The notes beneath the pieces are model-generated. The model saw nothing but the letters and a program-made list of their open reading frames with translations. It was not told the DNA's origin and made no database searches. Shown in pieces: positions 25,503 to 33,868 of a DNA stretch of 64,000 nt. How positions within the stretch are numbered: the first letter of the stretch is position 1; every line of letters begins with the position of its first letter. The translations under genes and the position numbers were made by a program. The DNA comes from Anaerohalosphaera lusitana (GTDB lineage Bacteria; Planctomycetota; Phycisphaerae; Sedimentisphaerales; Anaerohalosphaeraceae): contig NZ_CP019791.1 of NCBI RefSeq assembly GCF_002007645.1, positions 186,001-250,000 on the forward strand. The letters run 5' to 3'.

Positions 25503-26069
25503 CAAGCTGGTTGGAACTGGCATCAGGAAACCGCCTCCATCGAGCTTTGCGAGGTTGTCCGCTGTTATGAGCGTCAAACGGATGCCATTTACGTTCTGAC
25601 GGTCGGCGATGAGGTCATTGAGACCACAGCCGAACAGCCGTTCTTTGTCAAAGGCAGGGGCTGGTACAAGGCTGGCGAACTCAAGGCAGGCGATCTGCTG
25701 TGCGACGTCGCAGGCCGAGCCGTCACGCTCGACAAGATAGATAAAATGTTGTCAAAACCACGACCACCGTTTACAATCTCGAAGTAGCCGACGCACACAC
25801 ATACTTCGTCTCAGACGCCCAACTGCTGGTTCATAATAATCCGTGCGGTAACGCTGCCCGTCCTCCAATTGGCAAAAGATTAAAATACGCCACGCGGAAA
25901 AAGGCTGAACAGGCTGCAAGACGGGCTGGGAAAGGTGCAAAAACCAGTAAACCATACTGGCGTAAAAGCGCCGCATGGCAACCATTTCCATCCTGGCAAA
26001 GTAAAGCCCAATGGGAAAGTAAAGCCTCTAAATCACGATCATTATTATTACCCGAATCATGCTGGATAA
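25503..26069 (+). pseudogene. Hint-domain polymorphic toxin remnant, two frameshifts
   Basis: A 3'-terminal piece of a polymorphic toxin, without start codon or the N-terminal cysteine block of the Hint domain. Frame 1 gives TVGDEVIETTAEQPFFVKG and GWYKAGELKAGDLL, the Hint block-B region, with Gln where His is usual (E-H-P-F). After the A-run at 25743-25746 the reading must shift to give VYNLEVADAHTYFVS and LLVHNN, the Hint C-terminal motif. After the A-run at 25939-25943 it must shift again to give APHGNHFHPGK and NHDHYYYPNHAG, ending at 26069. Adding one A to the first run and removing one from the second restores a single frame. The toxin tip is His-rich and likely nucleolytic, by analogy only. 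An ankyrin gene starts 12 bases later. Confidence 0.8.
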
Positions 26070-26081
26070 AGGAAAATTGCC

Positions 26082-26663
26082 GTGGTTTTAAATAAGAAGT
26101 TGCATGAAGCAGTAAAATTTAATGACATAGAGCTTGCTGGTAGCCTAATATCACAGGGGGCAGACGTGAACTCGGTGATCGATGATTACGCATCCATCCA
26201 TTGGGCTGTCCAGGAAGGGTATCTAAAGATGACTGAATTGCTTCTAAAATCTGGGGCAGAAATAGAAGTTAAGGATGAATCCCATTTCACTCCGGTTTAC
26301 AAGGCGGTTGGTGAAGGCCATTGTGAAATTCTTAAGTTGCTACTGCAAAAAGGGGCCAATCCGAATGCAATTTCTGATACCGGTGATACCCCACTGCATA
26401 TTGCCTGCGCATGGGGACGTTACAGAGAAGCTCAATGCCTTATTGAGTATGGTGCAGAATTAAACTTGCAGGAAGAAGACGGAAGAGTCCCGCTCTCATT
26501 CGCTGTGATGTATGGGCATTACGACCTGGTGGAATTGTTGCTCAATAAAGGTGCCAGAATTTCGGTTAAGGACGATGAAGGAATTTCCCCGTATGATATG
26601 GCGATTAACAGCAGAGATGCAAAAATGATACGCCTATTTGAGAATACTACTGATGAGGGTTAG
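26082..26663 (+). CDS. Ankyrin-repeat protein, likely immunity protein
   Basis: Protein of 193 residues made almost wholly of ankyrin repeats, with at least five copies, for example YASIHWAVQEGYLKMTELLL, SHFTPVYKAVGEGHCEILKL, GDTPLHIACAWGRYREAQCL and GRVPLSFAVMYGHYDLVELL. It starts with GTG at 26082, 12 bases after the end of the toxin remnant, with GGAAAA upstream. Ankyrin proteins are a known class of immunity partners in polymorphic toxin systems, where they bind and block the toxin. That position here makes the same role likely. The frame is intact although the toxin next to it is broken. AT-rich compared with the chromosome. Confidence 0.82.
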   Translation: MVLNKKLHEAVKFNDIELAGSLISQGADVNSVIDDYASIHWAVQEGYLKMTELLLKSGAEIEVKDESHFTPVYKAVGEGHCEILKLLLQKGANPNAISDTGDTPLHIACAWGRYREAQCLIEYGAELNLQEEDGRVPLSFAVMYGHYDLVELLLNKGARISVKDDEGISPYDMAINSRDAKMIRLFENTTDEG

Positions 26664-26685
26664 TCTGCTATCGTTCAGGGATTAG

Positions 26686-26889
26686 CTTGCTGCTGGGAAC
26701 GATGTTTACACGGAGAGTTCAAAACATGCCAAGAGACTTATGAAAAAAGCTAGTGGTGGAGGCAAAGTTTTTTCTGAGGCGCCGCATGGACCTGGCTACT
26801 ACAAACATATCCATGATTCAGGCCGAAATTTTGGACATGCATTCTATGGTCGTGGGGTGCAAAAAAGTCATCTGTGCTTAAATTCTTGA
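26686..26889 (+). pseudogene. Second toxin C-terminal tip, no start codon
   Basis: An open stretch of 67 codons after a stop and without a start. It reads like a toxin tip: HAKRLMKKASGGGKVF, then SEAPHGPGYYKHIHDSGR, then NFGHAFYGRGV. The word APHG and the His-rich setting match the toxin tip of the first remnant (KAPHGNHFHPGK). It lies just after the ankyrin gene. The simplest reading is an alternative tip left by recombination of a toxin gene. Its own immunity gene is not visible downstream; a palindrome and transposase scrap follow. Confidence 0.55.
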
Positions 26890-26899
26890 TCTTTCATAA

Positions 26900-26939
26900 G
26901 TCAACATTGTCAATTACGTACGTAATTGACAATGTTGAC
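26900..26939. repeat. Perfect 40-bp palindrome
   Basis: Positions 26900-26939 are exactly self-complementary, centred on the TA at 26919-26920, with core AATTACGTACGTAATT and arms beginning GTCAACATTGTC. No T-run follows on either strand, so it is not a standard terminator. It sits at the end of the toxin debris. Confidence 0.9.
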
Positions 26940-27048
26940 AGGGGGCTTAGTCTGTTATGTGCTGCTGGAAGTGGTCAATGCGGTTATGTGGGCGCACGAT
27001 TTGCGGGGATGTCATAAAGCAGGTAAGTTTTTCCAACGGGATTTCTTG

Positions 27049-27348
27049 CTACGCCGCCAGGCGGTGGTATGATTTCAGAAGTCCGCCGAGGCGTTCGATG
27101 CACTGAATTTCGGCTGTCTCGTCAAGCTGGTGCTTTGGTTCGATGATCCTGCCCAGTGATTGGTGAATGCGTTCGTGGTGATAATAGTTGATGTACTCAT
27201 CAAGAACGTACTCGAGCTGCTCGACGGACGACAGAATCAGATGATCAAGGCATTCTGATTTTACTGATCTGACGAACCTTTCCGCGTAGGCGTTCAGGTC
27301 GGGACTGTGTGCTGGCAGTCTTAAAGGTTCTACGCCGTGCAATAATAA
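27049..27348 (-). pseudogene. Transposase fragment (DDE/integrase-core, 3' part)
   Basis: About 100 codons that match the C-terminal end of integrase-core transposases of the IS3/IS481 kind: LPAHSPDLNAYAERFVRSVKSECLDHL with the last catalytic Glu in KSE, then EYINYYHHERIHQSLG. The N-terminal half and the first two catalytic Asp are missing; upstream of about 27348 the frame continues into unrelated sequence. No inverted repeats could be matched. It is a dead remnant beside the toxin debris. Confidence 0.75.
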
Positions 27349-27446
27349 AGGTGTCATGGCCAGCCAGCGCATGTAGCTGCGCAGCCCAGCAACAAAAACC
27401 ACCTGCCACCACCGTAACCTTTCGAACCAACACTCACAAATCTTCC

Positions 27447-30400
27447 TCACTGCCCGCCGAAAATATCGAACGGCCCCTTCAGCACCGGGAACGTCTCCGT
27501 CTCGATCTCCGGATCCTCCAGCTTGCCCCGCACATCTACCCGCGCGATCGCACCGCCCAGCCCCCTCGCCAGCGACTCCATCATCGACGGGTCCTCCTTC
27601 ACGTCCGTCCCGAACGCCGTAAACGTCAGATCCACCCGCTGCGTATCCATCGCCAGGCTCCCCCGACCCCGCAGCACGTTCGCCTCGCCGATCATAAGCA
27701 CCTCCTCGAACACCATCACATCGTCCCGCAAATACGAATCGACGCTCACCCGGTCGAACACATAATCCGTCGGCTCACTGAACTGCATCGCCGTCAGCAC
27801 CTTCCCGAAAAACGACCGCCTCGCAAGCCGCATATCCCGCACCTCCACCTTCAGCCGTCCCATCCGCTCAGCCTCCTCGCCAAGCGTCCCGGACACCCCA
27901 ACCGACCCGCTCATCACGCCACGAAATCCCTTCCCGCCGGCCGCCTTATCCTCGGACCGCTGCACAAACTCGCTCGCATTCACCCCCGCAAAATCCAGCC
28001 GCATCGAATAGCCCGGCCCCTTCTGATCATCACCGAACCCAAGCGAAACGGCCCCCTCGACCTTCCCTCCGTAAACATCCGCCCGCAGGTCCTCGCACAC
28101 CAGCTCGCCCTCCTTCGCATCGAGCATAAAATCACCGCGCACATTCGTAAACGCTCGCCCGCTCACAACCAGCCGATCACCGCCGACCGCACCGTCGAAC
28201 CGAACGAACCCGGCCTCCGTTTCATATCGTCCCGCCCCCGAAAGCAATCCGTCAAACGTAACATCCGACTCACCCAGCACAAACTCCGCGCCCCCAAGCT
28301 CCGCCTGCCCGCCAAACTCATACCACCGCTTGCCCTTCTCCCCCGTACCGAACCGCAGCGGATCGAGATGAACATCCACAGCCCCGCTCAACTCACTCGC
28401 GATCTCAACCGCACCATCCCCCAGCAATCCCAACGGCAGCTCACCAGCCGTACCGCCTTCCATCGCGACCGCAAGCTCCCCGCCGCTCAGCTTGCCGTCC
28501 TCCCGAACCATCTCGCCATCAAGCCACATCTCCCCCGCCTTGCCGTATTCCCCGCGCACATCATCCAGCACAATACGCCCAGGCTCAACCACCACATCAC
28601 CCCGGATCCCCCTCGCCGCAAAATCCGTCCCCGCAGGCTCGACCGACACGCCGTCACAACTCACCCGCACCGAATACTCACCGTCCCCCGCCGAATCGAC
28701 ATCCGCCCGCAGATCGACCTTCCCCGCCGCGCCCAGCATCTCCACGACCTCCGCCGCCTCATCCGAAACACGCTCCGCCAGCCCGCCCGCGACATCGACC
28801 CCCTTCACCGAAACCTGCAGCGCATACTCCGCCTGATCCCCGCCGAACCCGTCGATCCGCCCGGCAACCTCAAACTCCGCATCGCCGTCCCTGCCCGCAA
28901 GCCGCTCGATCACCACGTCATCCCCCGCCGTCTTCGCGCCTATCTCCACACCCGCAAGCTCCAGCCCGTAACGCTCGAACATCAGCCCCCCGTCTCCAAC
29001 ATGCAGATCCGCCTCATACCGCGCATCCTCCCCCTCACCGGGCAGCACCTTTATATCAGCATCCAGCAAACCGCTCGGCCGAAACTGCTTATAAAACTCC
29101 CGCCGATCCGCCTCGAACGCACCCCACAGCTTCTCATCCATCGGCACATTGTCCGCATCGATATTCACCACGCCCTCGCGGTCCTTGCCGATCCGCCCAT
29201 TGATCCGCACCCGCTTCGTCACATCCTCCCGCACTTCACTCTCACACGCCACATCCTCCAGCCGAACCGCCCCGTCCTCGACGACCATCCGCCCCCGCAA
29301 ACCCTCCAGCGGATACGGAAAATCCTGGTAAACCACATCCACCCCCAGAAGCTCAACCTCCAGCCGCTCATGCTTTTCGATCGGCTCATCATCCTCTTCA
29401 CGCCGCACACCCGAAATCTCCTGCACCAGGCTGATCCGTCCCCGCGGCGCGAACTCGAACCACTTCGCCTTATCCCTCGGCCGAAGCGCCGAATACAGGT
29501 CCTCCCCAAGCTCCATGTTCGGACTCCGCACCGTCGTAGCAAACCGGATCCCCTCCTCCGTCCGCTCCGACTGCCCGCTTATCACAACCTCCACATCACC
29601 GTGCCGCCCCTCGATCCGCGGATACTCCGCCCCGCCGTCGCCAAACGCGATCTCCCCCTGCACATCGTCCAGCCGATACGGGAATTTGTAATACGTTGCC
29701 GAAATGCCCTTCAGCTCAACCGTCCCGCTGATCCGCCGTTTCCGCTCCCAGCTCCCGCCCCGCATATTCATCGTCAGATCGATCGCGCCCTCCGGCCGAT
29801 ACTTCTTATCGAAAACCTTTTCCACCCCGCCGCCGATCTTCTCGCTCAGCCCCTCGCCGTAAACCAGCGCCCCCGCCCGCCTGCTCTCGCTCAGCACCAG
29901 ATCCTCCGCCCGCACCGCAAGATCGACCTCCGTCCCCTTCTCGACCTGTCGAATATCCCCGCTCACGCTCACCTTGCCCGCACCGCCGCACAGCTCCGCC
30001 GCGAATCCGTCAATACTTACCACGCCCTCACCATACCGCACCGCCGCGTCCAGCCCCTCCACATCCACACAGTTGCCCAGCCACATAACGTCAGGCCCGC
30101 CCACACGCTCCGTAGCAACCGTCACCTTCCGCTCCTCCGTATCCCACCGACCGCCGATCGCACCCCGCTTACCCGTCTCACCCACCAGCACACTGAACGC
30201 ATACACGCCGTCATCCTCCAGCGTCAGATCCGACCTGCCAACCCGCACCGCCGCAATATCCCGCAAACCGTCTTCACCAACCTCAACCGCCCTCAGCCGC
30301 ACATCCTTCAGCAACAAACTCTCCAGCGAACGCCCCCCGTCACCACCGCCCGACCGCATATCCAGCCCCGCAAAGTTCCACACCCCGTCCTCACCCCGCG

Positions 30401-30752
30401 CCAGGTTCACATCCAGCCCGTCGATCTCCACGCTCTCCACAATCCCCTTAAAGCTCCCCCACAGCCCGCCTGCAAAAACCACGTCCACCTCGTCCGCCTC
30501 CGCCAGCGCAACCCCGCCGAACTGCTCCCTGCCCCCGCCGAAGCACAGACCCTTCATGTCCAGCTTGCCGCTCAGATCAAAATCGATATGATCAAACTCA
30601 ACCCCCGTCCCTGTCATCCGCTCCAGCACACCCTCCGCAACAGGCCGCAAAACCCGCTCGCCAGCCATATCCAACACCACCCCCGCAGCCGCCAGCAGCA
30701 CCGCCGCAGCCGCAAAACCCCGCAACAAAAATCTGCGAAACCAAATTTTCAT
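27447..30752 (-). CDS. AsmA-like giant periplasmic protein with membrane anchor
   Basis: Protein of 1,101 residues from 30752, where MKIWFRRFLLRGFAAAAVLLAAAGVVL gives one N-terminal transmembrane anchor. The rest is an unbroken series of short beta strands in which amphipathic segments repeat (for example GVEFDHIDFDLSGKLDMKGL, then VVEDGAVRLEDVACESE), as in AsmA, TamB and other proteins that form long lipid-carrying grooves between the membranes. The last part, LRGRGSLAMDTQRVDLTFTA, resembles the AsmA C-terminal region. This fits an outer-membrane-bearing cell and the LptF/LptG genes at 11.7 kb. The ends and the very Asp/Glu-Gly-rich body make the family assignment fold-level only. No operon partner is close. 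Confidence 0.72.
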   Translation of the reverse strand: MKIWFRRFLLRGFAAAAVLLAAAGVVLDMAGERVLRPVAEGVLERMTGTGVEFDHIDFDLSGKLDMKGLCFGGGREQFGGVALAEADEVDVVFAGGLWGSFKGIVESVEIDGLDVNLARGEDGVWNFAGLDMRSGGGDGGRSLESLLLKDVRLRAVEVGEDGLRDIAAVRVGRSDLTLEDDGVYAFSVLVGETGKRGAIGGRWDTEERKVTVATERVGGPDVMWLGNCVDVEGLDAAVRYGEGVVSIDGFAAELCGGAGKVSVSGDIRQVEKGTEVDLAVRAEDLVLSESRRAGALVYGEGLSEKIGGGVEKVFDKKYRPEGAIDLTMNMRGGSWERKRRISGTVELKGISATYYKFPYRLDDVQGEIAFGDGGAEYPRIEGRHGDVEVVISGQSERTEEGIRFATTVRSPNMELGEDLYSALRPRDKAKWFEFAPRGRISLVQEISGVRREEDDEPIEKHERLEVELLGVDVVYQDFPYPLEGLRGRMVVEDGAVRLEDVACESEVREDVTKRVRINGRIGKDREGVVNIDADNVPMDEKLWGAFEADRREFYKQFRPSGLLDADIKVLPGEGEDARYEADLHVGDGGLMFERYGLELAGVEIGAKTAGDDVVIERLAGRDGDAEFEVAGRIDGFGGDQAEYALQVSVKGVDVAGGLAERVSDEAAEVVEMLGAAGKVDLRADVDSAGDGEYSVRVSCDGVSVEPAGTDFAARGIRGDVVVEPGRIVLDDVRGEYGKAGEMWLDGEMVREDGKLSGGELAVAMEGGTAGELPLGLLGDGAVEIASELSGAVDVHLDPLRFGTGEKGKRWYEFGGQAELGGAEFVLGESDVTFDGLLSGAGRYETEAGFVRFDGAVGGDRLVVSGRAFTNVRGDFMLDAKEGELVCEDLRADVYGGKVEGAVSLGFGDDQKGPGYSMRLDFAGVNASEFVQRSEDKAAGGKGFRGVMSGSVGVSGTLGEEAERMGRLKVEVRDMRLARRSFFGKVLTAMQFSEPTDYVFDRVSVDSYLRDDVMVFEEVLMIGEANVLRGRGSLAMDTQRVDLTFTAFGTDVKEDPSMMESLARGLGGAIARVDVRGKLEDPEIETETFPVLKGPFDIFGGQ

Positions 30753-30858
30753 AATTCCCCCAGCAAACAAAATCTCGCCATCAATCCAACCGCATCAGCC
30801 AACCCGTAGGATAGGCCATGCCCACGCAAACGCAACGCCAGCCGCACCATCACCCCGC

Positions 30859-31095
30859 CCGTCATCCGCCGCAGGCGGACCCATACAACATAACGAGCAC
30901 ACATGCACGCCCAAAACAGCATCCAGCCAACGTGCCCACCAAAACAACCATGGCGAAAACGCGAGCGGCGCCTAAGGTTGTCACCCCGGACTTGATCCGG
31001 GGCCCAGAGAACATAACGAGCACACATGCACGCCCAAAACATCATCCGCCAGACGCGTCCAAAACAATAATCATGGCGCAAAATGCGAGTGCCCA
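30859..31095 (+). repeat. Two tandem polar intergenic repeats
   Basis: Copy 1 (about 30859-30960) has the TCATCCGCCGCAGGCGGACC core, copy 2 (about 30979-31095) the CACCCCGGACTTGATCCGG core. Both share the tail ACATAACGAGCACACATGCA, GCCCAAAACA and CATGGCG. They fill the gap between the AsmA-like gene and purD. Confidence 0.85.
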
Positions 31096-31111
31096 CGCAA
31101 CGCCAGCCGCA

Positions 31112-32389
31112 CTACCGCAGCGCCTTCCAGCCAATATCCCGCCGACAGTACGCATCCTCAAACGCAATCTTATCCACAGCCGCATACGCCCGCGCCTGCG
31201 CCGCCTTGAGATCATCCCCAAGCGCCGTCACACCAAGCACACGTCCGCCGTTCGTCACGATCTTGCTTCCGCCCTCCGCAGTCGCCGTCCCCGCATGGAA
31301 CACGACGACATCCTCCATCGCGCCTGCATCGTCCAGCCCGCCGATCTCCTTGCCCTTCACGTAAGGCCCCGGATACCCGCCCGACGCCATCACCACACAT
31401 ATCGCAGGCCGCTCGTCCCAGCCCATATCCACCTCGTCCAGCCGACCGTCACAAACCGCCAGCATCACCTCCAGCAGATCACCCTTCATCCGCATCATGA
31501 TCGGCTGCGTCTCCGGATCGCCGAACCGCACATTGAACTCCAGCACCCTCGGCCCGCCCTTGGTCAGCATGATACCCGCGTACAGCACACCCTTGTAAGG
31601 CGTCCCGTTACGCGCCATCCCCGCAACCGTCGGCACCAAAACCTCGCGCACGATCTGATCCATCACCTTATCCGTCACGATCGGCGCCGGACTGTACGCA
31701 CCCATCCCGCCGGTATTCTCACCCGTATCACCCTCGCCCACAGCCTTATGATCCTGCGAGCTCTCCATCACGAAAATGTTCCGCCCGTCCACGAACGCCA
31801 GTATCGACGCCTCCTCGCCCAGCAGCTTCTCTTCCACGATTATCTTCTCGCCCGCCTCCCCGAACGCCTTCTCGACCATGATCTTCTCCGCCGCCAGTAT
31901 CCCGTCCGAAGGCTCGTCGCAAACGATCACGCCCTTGCCCTTCGCCAGCCCAGCCGCCTTGATAACCACAGCCTCGTCCCGGCTGGCGATGTACGACTTC
32001 GCATCCGCAAAATTCGTGAACGTCCTGCTCTCAGCCGTCGGTATCGAGTTCGCCCGCATGATCTCCTTCGCGAACACCTTGTCCGCCTCCAGCTTCGCAG
32101 CCGCCTTGCTCGGCCCGAACGCCTTGATTCCCCCCGCCTCGCACGCATCAACCAGCCCGTCCGCCAGCGGATCCTCCGGCCCGACCACCACCAGCCCGAC
32201 CGAATTCTTCTTCGCCCAGCCGACAACCGCATCATGATCGTTCACATCCAGATCCACGTTGATACCGACCCCAGCCGTCCCCGGGTTCCCAGGCGAAATA
32301 AACAGCCTGCCAAGCTTCTTGCTCTGCTTCAACTTCCACGCGATCGCATGCTCACGACCACCACTGCCAATAACCAAAACGTTCATCAT
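31112..32389 (-). CDS. purD: Phosphoribosylamine-glycine ligase
   Basis: PurD joins 5-phosphoribosylamine and glycine with ATP in the second step of purine synthesis. The 425-residue protein begins MMNVLVIGSGGREHAIAWKL (either Met could start) and has GNPGTAGVG, VVGPEDPLADG, the ATP-grasp domain with VVIKAAGLAKGKGVIV, and the GARS signature-type segment FNVRFGDPETQPIM. The C-terminal domain ends near residue 425, the normal length. It is flanked by repeat arrays on both sides and has no operon partner in the window. Confidence 0.95.
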   Translation of the reverse strand: MMNVLVIGSGGREHAIAWKLKQSKKLGRLFISPGNPGTAGVGINVDLDVNDHDAVVGWAKKNSVGLVVVGPEDPLADGLVDACEAGGIKAFGPSKAAAKLEADKVFAKEIMRANSIPTAESRTFTNFADAKSYIASRDEAVVIKAAGLAKGKGVIVCDEPSDGILAAEKIMVEKAFGEAGEKIIVEEKLLGEEASILAFVDGRNIFVMESSQDHKAVGEGDTGENTGGMGAYSPAPIVTDKVMDQIVREVLVPTVAGMARNGTPYKGVLYAGIMLTKGGPRVLEFNVRFGDPETQPIMMRMKGDLLEVMLAVCDGRLDEVDMGWDERPAICVVMASGGYPGPYVKGKEIGGLDDAGAMEDVVVFHAGTATAEGGSKIVTNGGRVLGVTALGDDLKAAQARAYAAVDKIAFEDAYCRRDIGWKALR

Positions 32390-32462
32390 ATTTCCTTAAA
32401 ACCTGTCAATATTCCAATACTCAATAACAACCAACCGCACTATCGACCGCATCACTAACATT

Positions 32463-33172
32463 TGTCATCGCGAGGAGCAAAGCGACGCGGCGATCCCAAC
32501 GCCAGCGTCGACCAAGATTGTCATCCGCCGCAGGCGGACCCAGCATATAACAAACGCCGCCAAATGCGGCCTCCATATTTCTCACATCATCCGCCCGCCG
32601 AACCACCCGACGATCACGCATGCACGCTCACAAACGCATGCAGCCAACCAAAAACGCCAACGTCGACCAAGATTGTCATCCGCCGCAGGCGGACCCAGCA
32701 TAAACAAGCCGTCGCGCAGCGACTCCTTGCGAGCACACACGCAACGCCTGCCGCATCACCTCCACCACGCTAATATTTTGTCATCGCGAGGAGCAAAGCG
32801 ACGTGGCGATCTCAAGCGTTCAACAAAGGCGGCCCGTTCTTGCCGGCAAAAACACCTGCAAAACCGCCAGCCGACACAAACCAAAACAATACCACAACCA
32901 CCCCCAATTCTCAAGCAATCTTTACCCCCCAAAAGCAACGCTTCGCTGTCATCAGCCTCGCCAATCGCAAACACCTCTCCCTGTCATCCCGGACCCCGAT
33001 CCGGGATCCAGCATGAAAAAGCCGTCGCGAAGCGACTCCCTTGCCAGTCCCCCCGTAACACCAGCCGCATCACATGTCAACCGCCAGCCTAACATAAAGT
33101 ATGTCATCCGCCTGAGGCGGACCCAGAGAACACCACGATCACGCATACACGCTCACCAACGCATGCAACCCA
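32463..33172 (+). repeat. Dense array of polar intergenic repeats
   Basis: Six units that begin TGTCATC start at 32463, 32519, 32674, 32779, 32982 and 33102. Three core types alternate: CGCGAGGAGCAAAGCGAC, CCGCCGCAGGCGGACC or CCGCCTGAGGCGGACC, and CCCGGACCCCGATCCGGG. Tails include AGCCGTCGCG-AGCGACTC and GCATGCACGCTCAC. All point the same way. The stretch has no credible gene; it separates purD from the pseudopilin gene. Confidence 0.88.
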
Positions 33173-33337
33173 CAAAACTACGAGCAGCGACCCACCTGCC
33201 CAAAAAATCACCTAAACCCGCCCCCAGATCCAGCCGATATAACCGCGCAACCGGACCATAACACCAGAATTGACCGCAAAAAGACTGGAAAATAACCGTT
33301 AACCGGCACAAATGCTACATAATCGGCGGGGCCGAAA

Positions 33338-33868
33338 ATGAAACATACAAAAACAAATGCGAATAAAACCGATAAAGGCTTCACCCTCATAGAGCTGATG
33401 ATCGTCGTCTCCATCCTCGGAATCGTCTCAGCCATCGCCTTCCCAACATTCAAGGACCACGTCGCACAGGCAAAAGAAGCCGCCGCAAAAGACAACCTCA
33501 GGGTCCTCCGCGAAGCAATTAACCGATACGCAATACAGCACAAAGACGTACCCCCAGGCTACGCAAACAGTGACCCCTCAAATACACCCAATGAACTCGC
33601 CTTCGGCTTTCAGATGATCAAAGCATCGACTGAGGATGGGGCCCTGTCAAATCCAGGCACCGCTGGTTACCCTTACGGCCCTTATTTGCCGGAAATACCA
33701 ACCAATCCATTCAATGGACTTTCAAGCGTAACTGTCCTCACAGACACAGATTCTTTCCCCTCGCCCCCGCCTGAAGATACCGGCTGGATATATAAACCAC
33801 TCATTAAAGAAATCCGTCTCAACACAGCAGGAACGGATTCACAGGGCAAGAGTTTCTATGATTATTGA
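33338..33868 (+). CDS. Type II secretion/type IV pilin-like prepilin
   Basis: Pseudopilins assemble below the outer membrane for type II secretion or pilus growth. The 176-residue protein has a short basic leader (MKHTKTNANKTDKG), the prepilin peptidase site G-FTLIELMIVVSILG with the conserved Glu5, and a long N-terminal helix that becomes polar near VAQAKEAAAKDNLRVL. The globular part includes GYLP-type and NPFNG segments that resemble the GspG major pseudopilin. No secretion or pilus gene is beside it, so it is a stand-alone member, common in planctomycetes. It ends 7 bp inside the 3' end of the convergent lipoprotein gene. Confidence 0.85.
   Translation: MKHTKTNANKTDKGFTLIELMIVVSILGIVSAIAFPTFKDHVAQAKEAAAKDNLRVLREAINRYAIQHKDVPPGYANSDPSNTPNELAFGFQMIKASTEDGALSNPGTAGYPYGPYLPEIPTNPFNGLSSVTVLTDTDSFPSPPPEDTGWIYKPLIKEIRLNTAGTDSQGKSFYDY

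Noticed and set aside
27309-30809. Very long + strand open frame of 1,166 codons opposite the AsmA-like gene
   Set aside because: Its product is Arg/His/Pro-rich with no domain pattern; it is the antisense shadow of a GC-rich gene whose own product has an anchor and beta pattern.
31170-31178. TTATCCACA, a perfect DnaA-box word
   Set aside because: A single copy inside the purD coding sequence, 7.7 kb from the skew switch; one isolated box is expected by chance.
32463-33172. CRISPR array
   Set aside because: Units have different lengths, different cores and irregular spacing, and there are no unique spacers of equal size or cas genes.
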